Below, piece by piece: positions 13,201-23,727 of a DNA stretch of 64,000 nucleotides. The translations under genes were made by a program, and so were the position numbers. Under the pieces are notes generated by a model. That model made no database searches and had not been told where the DNA came from. It was given only the letters and a program-made list of their open reading frames with translations. Numbering within the stretch: position 1 is the stretch's first letter; every line of letters starts with the position of its first letter. The stretch covers positions 2,170,001 to 2,234,000 of the forward strand of contig JBANDB010000006.1 of the NCBI GenBank assembly GCA_037576215.1, in the 5' to 3' direction. The stretch is from Armillaria gallica. Its lineage: Eukaryota; Basidiomycota; Agaricomycetes; Agaricales; Physalacriaceae.

Positions 13201-15216
13201 CGACAGGTGAGTTTAATTCTCATTTCTTAAGCCCATCGACTCACTTGATGGCAGCTTGAAGATGTCCCGTCCTACTTGGAGCATCTAATGACATCTGGGA
13301 CAACTGTCCTAATCAAACGAGAATTGACGCTTGCCACATTAGATCTTGTTGAGTTTTATGTGTCGTAAGCCAGAGGCCTTGTAGTCAGTGTTGAGACTCA
13401 TTTCTTCTCCGTTAGTTCTCTCTTGAAAGCAGAGACGAATCATCGCTCGGCCACATCGGAGCTCTTGTCCAACTTCCATCAGCAGCTACAACTCAGTTCA
13501 TTCCTTGAGCAAGATGTCCGTTCACAGTGCTTCCAGCGGATGCTTCAGCTTTTGATCAGGGAGCACCAAGCTGACAGGTTGGACTTCTGCTCTTGGGTGG
13601 ACTCCCTTTGCTGATATACTCTCTCCTCGTCACTCTCTCAGTTTCTCGGATGAATTCAGGGCTAAGATGCTCAAAATCCAAAATGATTTCAGGGACTTCC
13701 TTCAGCCTTCTATGACTGCGATGATAGTGAACGACCTCACTGCAGACGACCTGAAAAGTCATGCCAGCGGATTGTTGGATGGATGGCTTTGCGTTATATC
13801 ACTTCAGCGATGGCTAACGCCGAAAGGTTCGTCGTCAATTGTTCGCTAGTGCCGAATCGCTCTTATCAAGTACCAACTTGTAGGCGTCAATTCGCAGGTG
13901 TATGGACATCAGCTGTGCCTCAAGTTCTGTCAGCTCAATGAAAATCGTTCTTATCATCATGCGGTAACCACTGCATTTGCAATCCTCAAAGAGGAATTCT
14001 TGTACAGCACAGACGTCACCAGGCGCGCCCTTCTGGACATAGTGACGGAAGCCTATGTAGTTCTATATCCAACCGTCGGCATTGAAGGTAAATGGAGAAT
14101 AACATGCACTTACTACTTTACTGACTGTTGATCAGGCGAAGTCCGCATGGATGCCATCTGGCCGATATATATGGAGAACTATCGGCTTCAGAGTTTACTC
14201 ATGTAACAGAGATGGTATCCCGTTCACTTTTGAGTGACGAACACTCCTCGGTATCCTTACAGTGTATGGTTGGCGTAACCATGTTACTGTTACAAGAGAT
14301 TCCAAAATGTCGGTGCCTTTCGTTTTTGCAAAACATGAAAATTTGTCTGACTATGTGATGCGATACACAAGCTACCTTCCAAGTTGCTCAGACCTTTATG
14401 ACATTCTGTATAACGACATTTGGGAGTAGGAACATGTTTGTCTCAGTGTCCCCGTCGATACGCCAGCAGGTGCTCCGCTTCCTAGTTCAACGATGTCGCG
14501 ATCGAGTAGGCCATTCTTGTGACTATCATTGTTTTATGAATCTTACCTATCTCAAACAGTCAACGACGCTGCGATCAGTCGACGTCAGTGCGATATGGTC
14601 ACTCGTAGCAAAGCTTCTATCCGGTACTCGAGAACAAGATGAGAGCACCTCGACGCTCACTTTTCATGACATCATCACGGTTATTCGGTCTCTTGTCCGT
14701 TTCCGACGTGACCTTGTAGTCCAAACCCTACCTCATCTCAGTTATATTCTGCGGCAGCTACTGATGACGATGCGGAGACCGCGCGCTCAACTTGGGGCAA
14801 AGCAGAGTGCTATGGTCGCACAGAGCTTCCCACCCTGGATAAATCCCCAGCAACCTCTAGGCAACGAAGAAGCCAAGGCTCTTTCTCGACTCTTAGAATC
14901 CTTGGCGACCAAAAGCATAGTCAAAGTCCAGTCATCGAGTACTGAGGCGCAAAAGGCGGAGTCTTTGGTGGGACCATTTTCCAAGCATGCCGCCTACGTG
15001 TTGACGGCGCACATCGACGCTGTCGGCGACCCTCTTTGCATCTTCCCAGCAAGTATTCGGAAAGAATTAGAGCCTGGTCTTTTCGCTTTATGTGACATGA
15101 TCAATGAGCACAGCCGAGATGCAATCATGCTATCGTCTCTTGATGCGGGTGGGAAAACAATGATGAAAGCATTGTGGAAGGAATATGAAAAGCAAAGATA
15201 TATCGGCAAGGGATAA
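10274..15216 (+). CDS. URB2: Urb2/Npa2-type 60S ribosome-biogenesis factor
   Basis: A large spliced protein of about 1,350 residues, mostly helical repeats without catalytic motifs. The diagnostic part is the C-terminal Urb2/Npa2 domain: KHAAYVLTAHIDAVGDPL, then SIRKELEPGLFALCDMINEH, then the end KALWKEYEKQRYIGKG. Yeast Urb2 acts in the nucleolus in early pre-60S particles and 27S rRNA processing. Met at 10274 gives MEPFHSSQGFVRALKSS and reads straight into a conserved-looking N-terminus. An upstream ATG at 10155 runs into a stop in another frame and was not used. More than ten introns are needed. The gene diverges from the RBR gene across about 160 bp. Confidence 0.88.
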
Positions 15217-15270
15217 GAGCCTCCGCTTCCATTGTACAGTCTACAGATACATATCCTATATTGCTACTTT

Positions 15271-16945
15271 TTAAGACCTTCTGACATAAACGTCCTTGAT
15301 ATGAGTGCCGTTTATTTCAGGCTTGACAAATCCTGCCTTCTTTTTCTCTTCAGCTATGTCGCCAATTAGGGCCAAGAAATCGTCGACAGCGGCCTCAGAA
15401 GTCTGTATATGGATGACAACTCTGGAACCCCCAAGTATGAGGGGTTCTGGCAAATTTCTCCCTCGCTCGAATATTTCATCAAATGTTGTGCCAATGCTAG
15501 ACGCATCGTAGAAAACCTGAGACGAAACTGTATGAGCGTTTTATAAGGTGCCGTATAGCAAACACGCACCATACAAGTCTCAGCAGGGCTTAGGATGGTC
15601 ACACCAATATCCTCGAGACCTTTTTGTACCTTGCGGGCAAGTGCATGGACGTTCACAAGAAGCGGGAAATTGTTGTTGAGAGCGTAAGCAGCTGAGGCAA
15701 CGAGAATACCCGTTTGTCGCATACCGCCGCCGAAAAGCTTTCGGAATCGACGGGCTTTCGCTATGTACTCTTTCGGGCCTACTAAGCACGAACCGATAGG
15801 TGCACCTTGACGCGAACGATAAATACCCAAGAATTCGGATTATCTAGCAACTTACCTAGCCCTTTGCTGAAACAGAGGCTGACACTGTCAAAGGGATCGC
15901 ACAATTCCCTCATAGACAGCCCAGTCTCAACAGCAACATGCCAAAGACGAGCACCATCAAGATGCATCTTGATGTCGTGCGAACGGGCAAACTTGGAAAT
16001 AGCTATGATTTCGTCCTGCGGGAAAATAGTTCCATTGAGGGTGTTCTCAAGCGATATGACTTCCGTCGGAGCACTGGTCAGACTGTAAACAACGAAAAGT
16101 GCAGGAAAAAATGAAGATGAACATACAGGTGGACATCTGTGTCATATACTACATTGTCTTCCACCTCCGATAGAGTGAGATGATGACCTTACGTCGCGAA
16201 ATTAGCTCGCGCACGTCAGGACATGAGATATCTGTACCATTTGAGGGAATCAAAGTAGTCATAGCAGCACCAGAGTGGAAGGGTGTTCCCCCGACTTCAT
16301 ATCTATAGTTAAAATTAGTCACGACGGATAAGACTCGTGGGACACGCGTACCTGTGAATATGACTACGGTGGTCACACAAGACTGTGTACGGAGGTTGCT
16401 TCAAATGAGTGCGTAGTGCAATCTGGTTCGACGCTGTCCCCGACGGCATAAATATCCCCGCTTCCTTGCCAGTCAGTTTAGCGATGTGAGCTTCCAAGGC
16501 GCTGGCAGGAACATGAAGATCAAAAAGGATACTGATAAGTAAGCAGATAGACGACTCACGTAGTCGAAGGCTCCGAATATACGTCGTCGCCTAGAGTCGC
16601 ATTGACGGCATAGGCATACATTTCTACGGTTGGAACTGCAACATTATATTCATTTAAGCTGTTAGGACATGGAACAGAGACGGGGGCCAACCAGTAATGG
16701 TATCGGCTTCGATATCCCGTCAGCATAGAGTCCATTGTTGGGAGGAATAATGACTCACAAATGAAGCTTCGAGCAATCTCTTTTCGTTTGAATTCATTCT
16801 CTGCAGCTTGAGTCTTGGACAAGAGGTCGATTTTGACAGATTGGATAACCTTTTCTCTGGTCACATCTAAGGAGGAAGACATTTTACGCGCCTGGGTGAA
16901 AAAGAGTGGGCGGATTCGTAAGGAAGCGAGCGTTAGTTGAGTCAT
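15271..16945 (-). CDS. GLY1: L-threonine aldolase (PLP enzyme)
   Basis: Cleaves L-threonine or allo-threonine to glycine and acetaldehyde. The sequence shows SDTITVPTVEM at the start of the fold, then NATLGDDVYSEPSTT, KEAGIFMPSGTASNQIAL, MHLDGARLWH and SLCFSKGLG, whose Lys is the expected PLP-binding residue, followed by APIGSCLVGP. The SDTIT peptide is encoded by a 15-nt exon (16692-16706). The first Met (MTQLTLASLRIRPLFF) adds a basic, hydrophobic presequence that could target mitochondria. A second Met at 16882 (MSSSLDV) would give a form without it. The stop faces the end of URB2 with only 54 bp between. Confidence 0.92.
16692..16706 (-). other. 15-nt micro-exon of threonine aldolase
   Basis: Encodes the core of S-D-T-I-T. 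It is flanked by a 52-bp intron (16707-16758) and a 56-bp intron (16636-16691), both GT-AG, the second with a CTAAC branch-like site. Only with this exon does the frame run from RSFI into VPTVEM, matching the conserved S-D-T-[VI]-T-x-P-T of the family. Confidence 0.85.
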
Positions 16946-17101
16946 CTTATATGTCGAATTTGTTATCATATCATGGTTCTGGGAGAGACGGTCCGGATAA
17001 CGGAAATCGACCGGAAACGGTTACACGTGATAAGCGCTTGTCCACCTCCGTTTTTCACTCATTCATTGCGGCTACTGTTCTGTTCAATATCTGATTTAAA
17101 A

Positions 17102-17491
17102 ATGGGAAACGTGAGAGCAATAGTTGTCCGTATGGTGGCTGACTCTCACCTCATGTATAGGGCGCCAAGGCAGCTCAAAAACGGGAGAGAAATGCAGACA
17201 AGAATGGCGCGAAGGGATCGAAATCGCAGTCCAAGTCCAATGCAGCGGCCACGAATATCCTCTGCGCGACTTGTCGACAGGCGTTCGTGAGTGCCTTACG
17301 TCCCTTCTATGCCAGGAGGTTAGCTAATACCATTGCCACGTCAAGTTTGTCACTACTCGGGCGCCCGCGTGAGTATTTGAACAACTGGACACTATTGATT
17401 GACTTTACAAGTGATTAACAGATTAGAGGAGCATGCGCAGAACAAGCATAGCAAGACCCTTGCTGAATGCTTCCCAACTTTTGGGAAATAG
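17102..17491 (+). CDS. ZNF706/At2g23090-like small zinc-binding protein
   Basis: A basic protein of about 70 residues starting MGN-GAKAAQKRERNADKNG. The first intron follows MGN. It continues with a Lys/Ser/Asn-rich segment and one C2H2-type site: CATCRQAF followed, after further introns, by EEHAQNKHSKTLAECFPTF. This arrangement (4F5-like basic N-terminus plus one CxxC...HxxxxH site) is that of human ZNF706 and plant At2g23090-like proteins, which are poorly characterised small nuclear or cytosolic proteins. The stop follows GK. TIM10 lies tail-to-tail about 100 bp further on. Confidence 0.8.
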
Positions 17492-17588
17492 CTCAATTTT
17501 TTTTCGGGCTTCAGTTACTTTGATTATTGTTTGATGTAGAGTTGATATTGCGGAGACTCGTGAATAAACATGGTGCGACGGAATATGA

Positions 17589-17985
17589 TTACAAGGGACC
17601 AAAGCCTGAGCCGCCTGTGTTCGCTGCACTTCTACTTTGTATCTTCTCGCCGACCTTCTTCTGCACGTCGTTGTATTTTGCGACGCAGCGGTCTATACAG
17701 ACCTGCTCGCCCTTGTTCAGCTCGCCGTCTGCGTATCTAGCGGGGATGCATTTGTTATGACATGACCTAGAGCAATGTTCAGACATTGCAAGGGGACTCG
17801 AAGGAATGTCCATACGCCACCATGCGGTTGAAAAAGTCGGTGACTGTGTCCAGTCTGTGGATACCGGTCAGATAAGAGGAGAAAACAAGGAATGAAGATA
17901 ATCACTCGGTAATGGCCATTTCAATCTTTTCTGGATTGACTCCGCCAGAAGGGCCAGCCCGCGGACCACCACCAAGGAACGACAT
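17589..17985 (-). CDS. TIM10: Mitochondrial intermembrane-space chaperone Tim10
   Basis: About 95 residues with the twin CX3C motif of small Tim proteins: CHNKC and CIDRC, which form two disulfides on import by Mia40. With Tim9, Tim10 makes a hexamer that escorts carrier and outer-membrane proteins across the intermembrane space. The segments VNPEKIEMAITELDTVTDFFNRM and ARYADGELNKGEQVCIDRCV are characteristic. One intron separates the helix before the first CX3C, and its donor (gtatgg) gives NRMVASCHNKC. There is a Gly-rich start (MSFLGGGPRAGPSGG). UTP4 starts about 107 bp upstream, divergently. Confidence 0.93.
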
Positions 17986-18092
17986 GATGTTTTTGCTTGG
18001 ATGACGGTGCAGACGAAAATATTCAAGTTATTGGTCACGTTTTTTCGGCCAGATCAGGCACCAAAAAAAAGTCGCGTCTGTTTGTTGCAGCC

Positions 18093-20942
18093 ATGGTCGA
18101 CTCTCAGACTCAGACAGCCGTCAGCGTCCACCGTTGCAGGTTCGTCGATTACACACCGTCTCCAATCACTGCCTTGGCCTTTCCTCCTCTCCCTCTGCCC
18201 TCCCCCAAAGGAAAGGATTTCAGCAGCAGCAGCACAATTTCCACGTTTTCCAGTCCTCGCTGTCGGCCATGCTAGTGGGAACATCGATCTTTGCCATTGG
18301 GCAGGCGAGAAGGATGCCCTTCAGTCGCCCCAAGCGTGGGCAGTGACCAGGGTGCGTAGCTACTGCTCTGTATGACTTGTATTAATCTGGTGTCAGACGC
18401 TACCAGGTCTATATCCATCCAAAGTCGACTCCCTTGCCTTCTCAATACGATATTCACGTCAGCTTCGCTTTGACGAAGTTCCAAATCTTGATGCACTGCG
18501 GCTATTTAGCTCAGGCGGCGGCAGTGAACTGTTGGAATGGGACACAGACCGGTGTTGTGTGCGAGTAGGTCATATCCAGCTTTCCCCCAGAGTGTTGAAT
18601 AACATCTCTAGTAGAGAACTATAAGCTCTCAGGGAGGCTCTATTTGGTCCATCTCAGTCAACCCCGCGTCAACTCATTTGGCCATGGGATGTGAGGACGG
18701 AAGCATACGCATCCTGTCTTTGCTAGACGATGATTTAGTTCACCTCCGAAAGTTTGACCGTGTGAAATCTCGACTGTTGAGCATTGCGTGGGGTCCACCT
18801 ATACTTAAGCGAGTCTCAACTGGTCCCGAGGAAGAATACGAGTGGTCGGACTCGTGGTTGGTGACAGGCGGGTCCGATAGCAGTCTGCGTAAATGGGATG
18901 CCGTTACGGGGCGCTCATCTGAGCGTATGGGCACGGATAAAGTACGAGGCGAAAGGACGTTGGTGTGGGCAGTATGTGCACTCGGGTCGGTGGTCTTTTT
19001 TTCCATTTTTGTGGGCGACACTGACTTGTACCAGCGACGGTACGATTGTCTCTGGGGACTCCCTCGGAATGGTCAAATTCTGGGATTCCAGAACCTGCAC
19101 TCAGCTCCAAAGCTTCCAAGGGCACGGCGCTGATGTTCTTTGCCTCGCAGTCAGCCCTGTTAGTGCTTTCTGTTTTCAATCGCGTTCATGGATCTGATTT
19201 ATCTCTAGGAAGGGTCTGTTGTATACTCTTCAGGCGTAGATCAAAAGACGACGCAGTATTCGCTCGTTAAAACCCACATCACCGACAGTTCAACTGCAGG
19301 GCGGACAACGTCCCGATGGATACAATCAAGCTCTCGGCGAATGCATTCACATGACGTACGTGCCCTCGCGACATGGCCACCCTACACACCTCTCCCAACC
19401 TCACACAAGCGTTCTTTTCCCATCGATGTCGCCCCGGTACTTGCCTCCGGAGGGCTTGACATGTCCGTCGTCGTTACGCCAGCCGCGCTTCCTGCTAGCA
19501 CTATCAAGAAAATCCTAAATCCACTTGCGACTAGTGCCGAGGCTACATTTAGCGATTCCTATCATCGACGACTGGCATACGCGGCTGGGCCGTCCAATGC
19601 CTCTGCTGTATGTGTTTCTCGAGGTGCTCGTCTTGTTTCTTGTCTACGAGAAGCCGGTGTGAGTATATGGAGAATCAATGAACGTTCCGAGGAGAGTCTT
19701 GATGATGGAGAAGCGGCGTCTGGAGATGACGCTTGGGAGAAGGTTCTGGAGATGGACCTCAGTGTCCACACCAACCTTGTTGCAAGTGCTATATCGGATG
19801 ACGGTCGATGGTTTGTCGTCTCCGATCTGTATGAAACAAAATTATTTTCTTTGGTGACCGATGTGAGTATATGCTCACGGGTTGCGTCCTCATACATAAA
19901 CTGATGAAAAGGTTTAGCCAAAGGGTGATTTCACACCTAAACGAGTGCGCAACTTTGGATCAATATTACAAACCCAGCTTCCTTTTACACCTCATTCGAC
20001 AGGAGGACTAGCATTCGCGTTCACCCCCGATTCTTCCAAGCTTGTGATGACAACGTCCATGTCATCATGTGTCTTACTCATAGACCTAGGAAATGATTCA
20101 GATGGACCAAGGGTTTTGCGAAGATTTGATCATCACCGCCAGAGAAATGGTATGGGTGGAGACCGAGTCACCAAGAAACTCAGGCCTGACGGGGATGTTG
20201 AAATGGAGGCTCCAGAATCGGAAGCCACGCCCGACAATGATTTACCGTCTTGCGTAGCAGTCAACATTCTGCGACTTTCTGTCAGTGCTGATGGACAATG
20301 GGCAGCGACGTCTGATGACAACGCCCGGACTCATGTCTTCAATCTGGACTCTCTCCAAGTAAGCCTTGACCTTTTTGCTTCCACGTGTCTTTTCTCAAGA
20401 GCTTCTAGCACCATTGCGTTCTTCCCTCTTTCGCTCATCCCGCTCAAACCTTGGCATTTGACCCGTCAAGGTCAAGTCTACTAACACTCGCCTTCCCCGA
20501 CAACTCCATCCAAATTTACGACGTGGAATTGCGACAGTTCCCCTCGTGGTCCAAGGGCCTCATATCAAGTCTCCCTCAGCGATTCACACAGGCGCACGAT
20601 CCTATTCTTGGCGTAACCTTCGATCCTGGTGCGCGACAGAGCAAACCGGACTCTTCACCGACGAAATATGCCTTGTTCTGGGGTTCAACCTGGATGTGTA
20701 AGATCAACATGGACGGCTCCAACTTTAGTAATGGCGGATTCAACAAAAAGCGTCAGCGCGCGCACAGCATGAAACGGCATGATCAACACACTACTGACTT
20801 CAGGATGATCTCGCATTTTAGACCAATCTTGCATGCTGATTTCATCTCTCCTGGAGAGTTGGTTGTGGTTGAGAGGCCATTGGTTGATGTTCTTGCTACG
20901 TTGCCTCCAGCTTACTTTAAACACAAGTACGGGGCATCATAA
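18093..20942 (+). CDS. UTP4: Utp4 (cirhin) WD40 component of the small-subunit processome
   Basis: A WD40 protein of about 800 residues. Early sequence CRFVDYTPSPITALAFPP and later HLAMGCEDGSIRILSLL, LVTGGSDSSLRKWD, GTIVSGDSLGMVKFWDS and NLPSCVAV-type repeats match Utp4. The C-terminus VVVERPLVDVLATLPPAYFKHKYG is diagnostic. Utp4 belongs to the t-UTP/UtpA subcomplex that binds nascent 18S precursor and is linked to rDNA transcription. I start at Met 18093, in the exon carrying the conserved N-terminus; an upstream in-frame ATG at 17997 would add about 30 unlike residues. A variable acidic insert (DGDVEMEAPESEATPDND) lies before the last repeats. At least eight introns. Confidence 0.9.
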
Positions 20943-21163
20943 AATGTTGTATGCTACTACACGCTCTATATTGAGAAAAGTACATGTATGACTAGGATAG
21001 ACTGCAGATATTTCCGATTGAGTTGATGTGATTAAATGCGATAGATATGTATATATAGTGCCCATGTTGAGAAGAAGTTCAGGCCGAGTGCTCTCGCCTA
21101 TCTTGTTTTTCATCTTCGCTGTCGATAGATTTAATAATTGTGATAAATGGTAAAGATGGAAGC

Positions 21164-21942
21164 TCACTTTGAATTGATGATGGACAAATAGAGTGTCCAG
21201 AACACGCCGCAGGTGGATTGGAATGGGACGCGATAGGCCAGAGGCATGAAACGAAAGTTAACGAGTTGCGCGACCGGCCAGACTTGCCAGTTGGTGATGA
21301 GGGCGGGCTTGTAAAGATCCTTGTATTTTTCTTGTATTTGAGAGAGGTCGCGGCCTTCCATTATTCCCATAGAACCCAAAAAGAGAGCGAGCTACCGAAC
21401 AAGGTCAGGGGAGGACGCAGATGAGCGAAACCATGCATACCCCAATTGGCGCCCTATAAGATGGTCTTTGTGAGAAACATTCCAAGATAAAGACGAAGTA
21501 AAACGCACATGAAAATTTGATCACAGGCGACCCTTTTAGCAAGAGATTTCGTCCTTCCACGACTCGAGCTGGTGGAACTGCGCCGTATTGGGAATCGGCA
21601 CTCCAAGAATTTGTTCCATCGTCCAATCAAGGGACCTAGAAGGAGGATGAGGCGATAGAACCTGAAAAGAAAAGGGCGTACTTATCGCAAAACCGAAGCA
21701 GAAAAAGCGAAATGTTCTGTGGAAATCGTACGTCGGACGTTGCTCGTGGCCTTTTGTGAACTGTGCGGATTCTTGAGACACGCCCTTGTCGAATATCGCC
21801 CGTACCGACTCACGATTATCTGAGAAGCTTGAGCAACAATATCGCCTAGTCCATTCATGGTTCCGCCTATGCATGCGAGGGTAATGCTAGGGTAAGTGCG
21901 GAAAGAGTGTTGGTATGCGCGTGCGACGGCAAAGCTGGACAT
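21164..21942 (-). CDS. Mpv17/PMP22/Sym1-family membrane protein
   Basis: Starts MSSFAVARAYQHSFRTYPSITLACIGGTMNGLGDIVAQ, the family's first helix with its G-x-G-D. It continues YDFHRTFRFFCFGFA and ends with the signature NWQVWPVAQLVNFRFMPLAYR followed by WTLYLSII. Family members sit in the mitochondrial inner membrane (Sym1, Mpv17) or the peroxisomal membrane (PMP22), form small channels, and are tied to stress tolerance. Which membrane this one uses cannot be told from the sequence. Several introns. The C-terminal Ser-Lys end is not a targeting signal that I recognise. Confidence 0.85.
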
Positions 21943-22198
21943 GACGGTAAAGAGTCACGAAAAGTGGGGAGAAAAAGAAAGAGGAAAATATTCATTCGAT
22001 CCCGGCATGGAGCTCGCGGAGCACGGCTGAAGCTGAATGGGGAGCCATAAAAATTGAATTCACGTGCCCAAGACGCGTCAACAAGACACAACAACGCCGA
22101 GGTATAAGAAGGCGGGGTCGCTCATTCATCCCTCCTTCACACCTTTCCCTCCTACTTCCATCACTAGACACGCTACCGCCTATCTATTCGTGCCCGCC

Positions 22199-22623
22199 AT
22201 GTTGTATTTCATCGCCCTCTTCTTCCTTGCCGTGTCCGCCTCCTTCGCCGCCGTCATTCCTCGCAGTGACGAGTCTTCGGCCGCCAACGCGTACTCGGGC
22301 AATTCTGGATCCGCGAATGGCGGGAATTCCACAACCAGCGGATTCCAACTGATTTCAGTCCTCTCCAGTACGTGTGCAGCGCATATACCCAGCTTTGAAA
22401 CTAAACTTTGATTAGACAATGGAGGGGACGGGGGCAATACACCCACCGGACCGTCATTTGCTCAGAGCGGCGGATCCAGCACTCCTAGAGAAGATACTAA
22501 GAGGCAACGCGACAGCAAAGAAGCCAAGCCTAATCCAGCCAGCCTCCCTGCTCTTTTTGGTAAGTCGATCCAAGCTTGTTGGAAGTAAAAGCTGATGAAT
22601 GTAGTATAGAAGAAGATTGCTGA
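22199..22623 (+). CDS. Small secreted Ser/Gly/Asn-rich protein
   Basis: Begins with a clear signal peptide (MLYFIALFFLAVSASFAAV) and a probable cleavage site near SFAA-VI. The mature part is short, about 80 residues, and low-complexity: SSAANAYSGNSGSANGGN, then NNGGDGGNTPTGPSF after an intron, then a basic segment (REDTKRQRDSKEAKPNP). A last intron leads to a tiny final exon ending in a single Cys before the stop. The dibasic KR site could be a processing point. There is no similarity I can name. It may be a cell-surface or small secreted effector-like protein, but that is only inference. Confidence 0.6.
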
Positions 22624-22731
22624 TTGTGGCCTTTCTATTCTCCGCATTGTATCACCAACATTCGCACGTTCACTGTACTATTAGCCATATAGACTAGCCT
22701 TGTATCACAATCAGATTCCTATCTTCTGTCC

Positions 22732-23594
22732 TCACAGCAAACGCAGTTTGCCAGTTACTTCATTGACGAGTTTGATGGGAGCAGGGCCAATGCCAAGAAC
22801 CGCCGTTGTACCCCTGCACAACGGTCAATGGGTGTCAATAACGCAGCGAAAAACTTACTGGTCCTTTATTGAACGCGCGCATAGGTTCAGACTCTTCGCG
22901 ATCGCCTCCAGTTCCAGAATCTGCTCCTCTGAACTCGCCTTGAGGGCGATTTTGGCTTGGCTACGAGGATTCAGATAATTTTCAACCTTTGAAGATGTAG
23001 ACGATTCACCCAGTGCGTTCCCAATGACTAACAAGCTAGAATATCGTCAACGACATTTGTGCATAGAAACACAATGGCTTACGCTAGGGTTTTTCTTCAC
23101 CAGCGCCTTGTAGCAGGCAAGCGTTGCGTCTCTATTCGCGTCCTTGAGAATGAAAAATCGTAGGGTAACTTTCAATGTACACACCCGCATCTATACATCA
23201 ACTCAGCTCTTATCACAAAAGACAAATAAACGCGCCTACTGGGCGGATATTTTCCCGTTACCCAGTTTTAGATCAGTTCGAACGATCAAAACCTGCATTC
23301 TGGTTGTTGATATAGTCAAAAGTAGATGGGTTTTCATACAAGTTTGCAGGGCTCAAGAAAGCGAGCTGATACAGCAGAAAGATCTCCATCGGGGATATCT
23401 TCTTCATTTTCGGGTTCAAGTTCAAACAATTTAGTCTGGCTGTCGTCAGGACGGTGTCGTAGGTAACCGACAAAAAACCCGAGAGCACCGGAAGCAGCTC
23501 CAAGAGCAAGCGATATTATGACTAGACAGAGAAATTTCTCAGCAGGCAACAGAAAGACCAGAACAGCAGAGTACGAACTGGGTGAACGAGACAT
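22732..23594 (-). CDS. Peptidyl-tRNA hydrolase 2 paralogue, diverged and lacking the G-R-T-Q loop
   Basis: The N-terminal membrane anchor ([20 protein letters not shown]) and [19 protein letters not shown] are followed by the Pth2 fold: [64 protein letters not shown] and [19 protein letters not shown]. Pth2 enzymes free tRNA from prematurely released peptidyl-tRNA. Two features are odd. The usual Q-C-[SG]-H reads Q-C-G-D. The usual K-D-A-G-R-T-Q-I-x-x-G-S reads K-D-Q-G-T-T, about nine residues short across an intron. The exon map, including a 6-nt exon, is the same as in the canonical paralogue at 33244. It may be inactive or have a changed function. Head-to-head with HAS1 across about 133 bp. 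Confidence 0.82.
23185..23190 (-). other. 6-nt micro-exon of Pth2 paralogue A
   Basis: The coding-strand hexamer ATGCGG lies between a 49-bp intron (23191-23239) and a 53-bp intron (23132-23184), both GT-AG. Joined, the exons read Q-C-G-D-A-T-L. Without the hexamer the conserved Q-C-[SG] is lost. Confidence 0.75.
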
Positions 23595-23727
23595 GAATGG
23601 ACAAGATGGATTCGGCAAACTCCGAGGCAGCTTTTTTCAATTGCTTCATCAGCACCACCGTCGACGAAAGACCAATCGACGTCTCACCGGCTCAAATCAC
23701 TGTTCATTCACGCAGTCGCTCACTAAA

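Noticed and set aside
17997..18092. Upstream in-frame ATG for UTP4
   Set aside because: Would add about 30 residues unlike the family and overlaps the TIM10 upstream region. The Met at 18093 starts next to the conserved RFVDYTPS segment.
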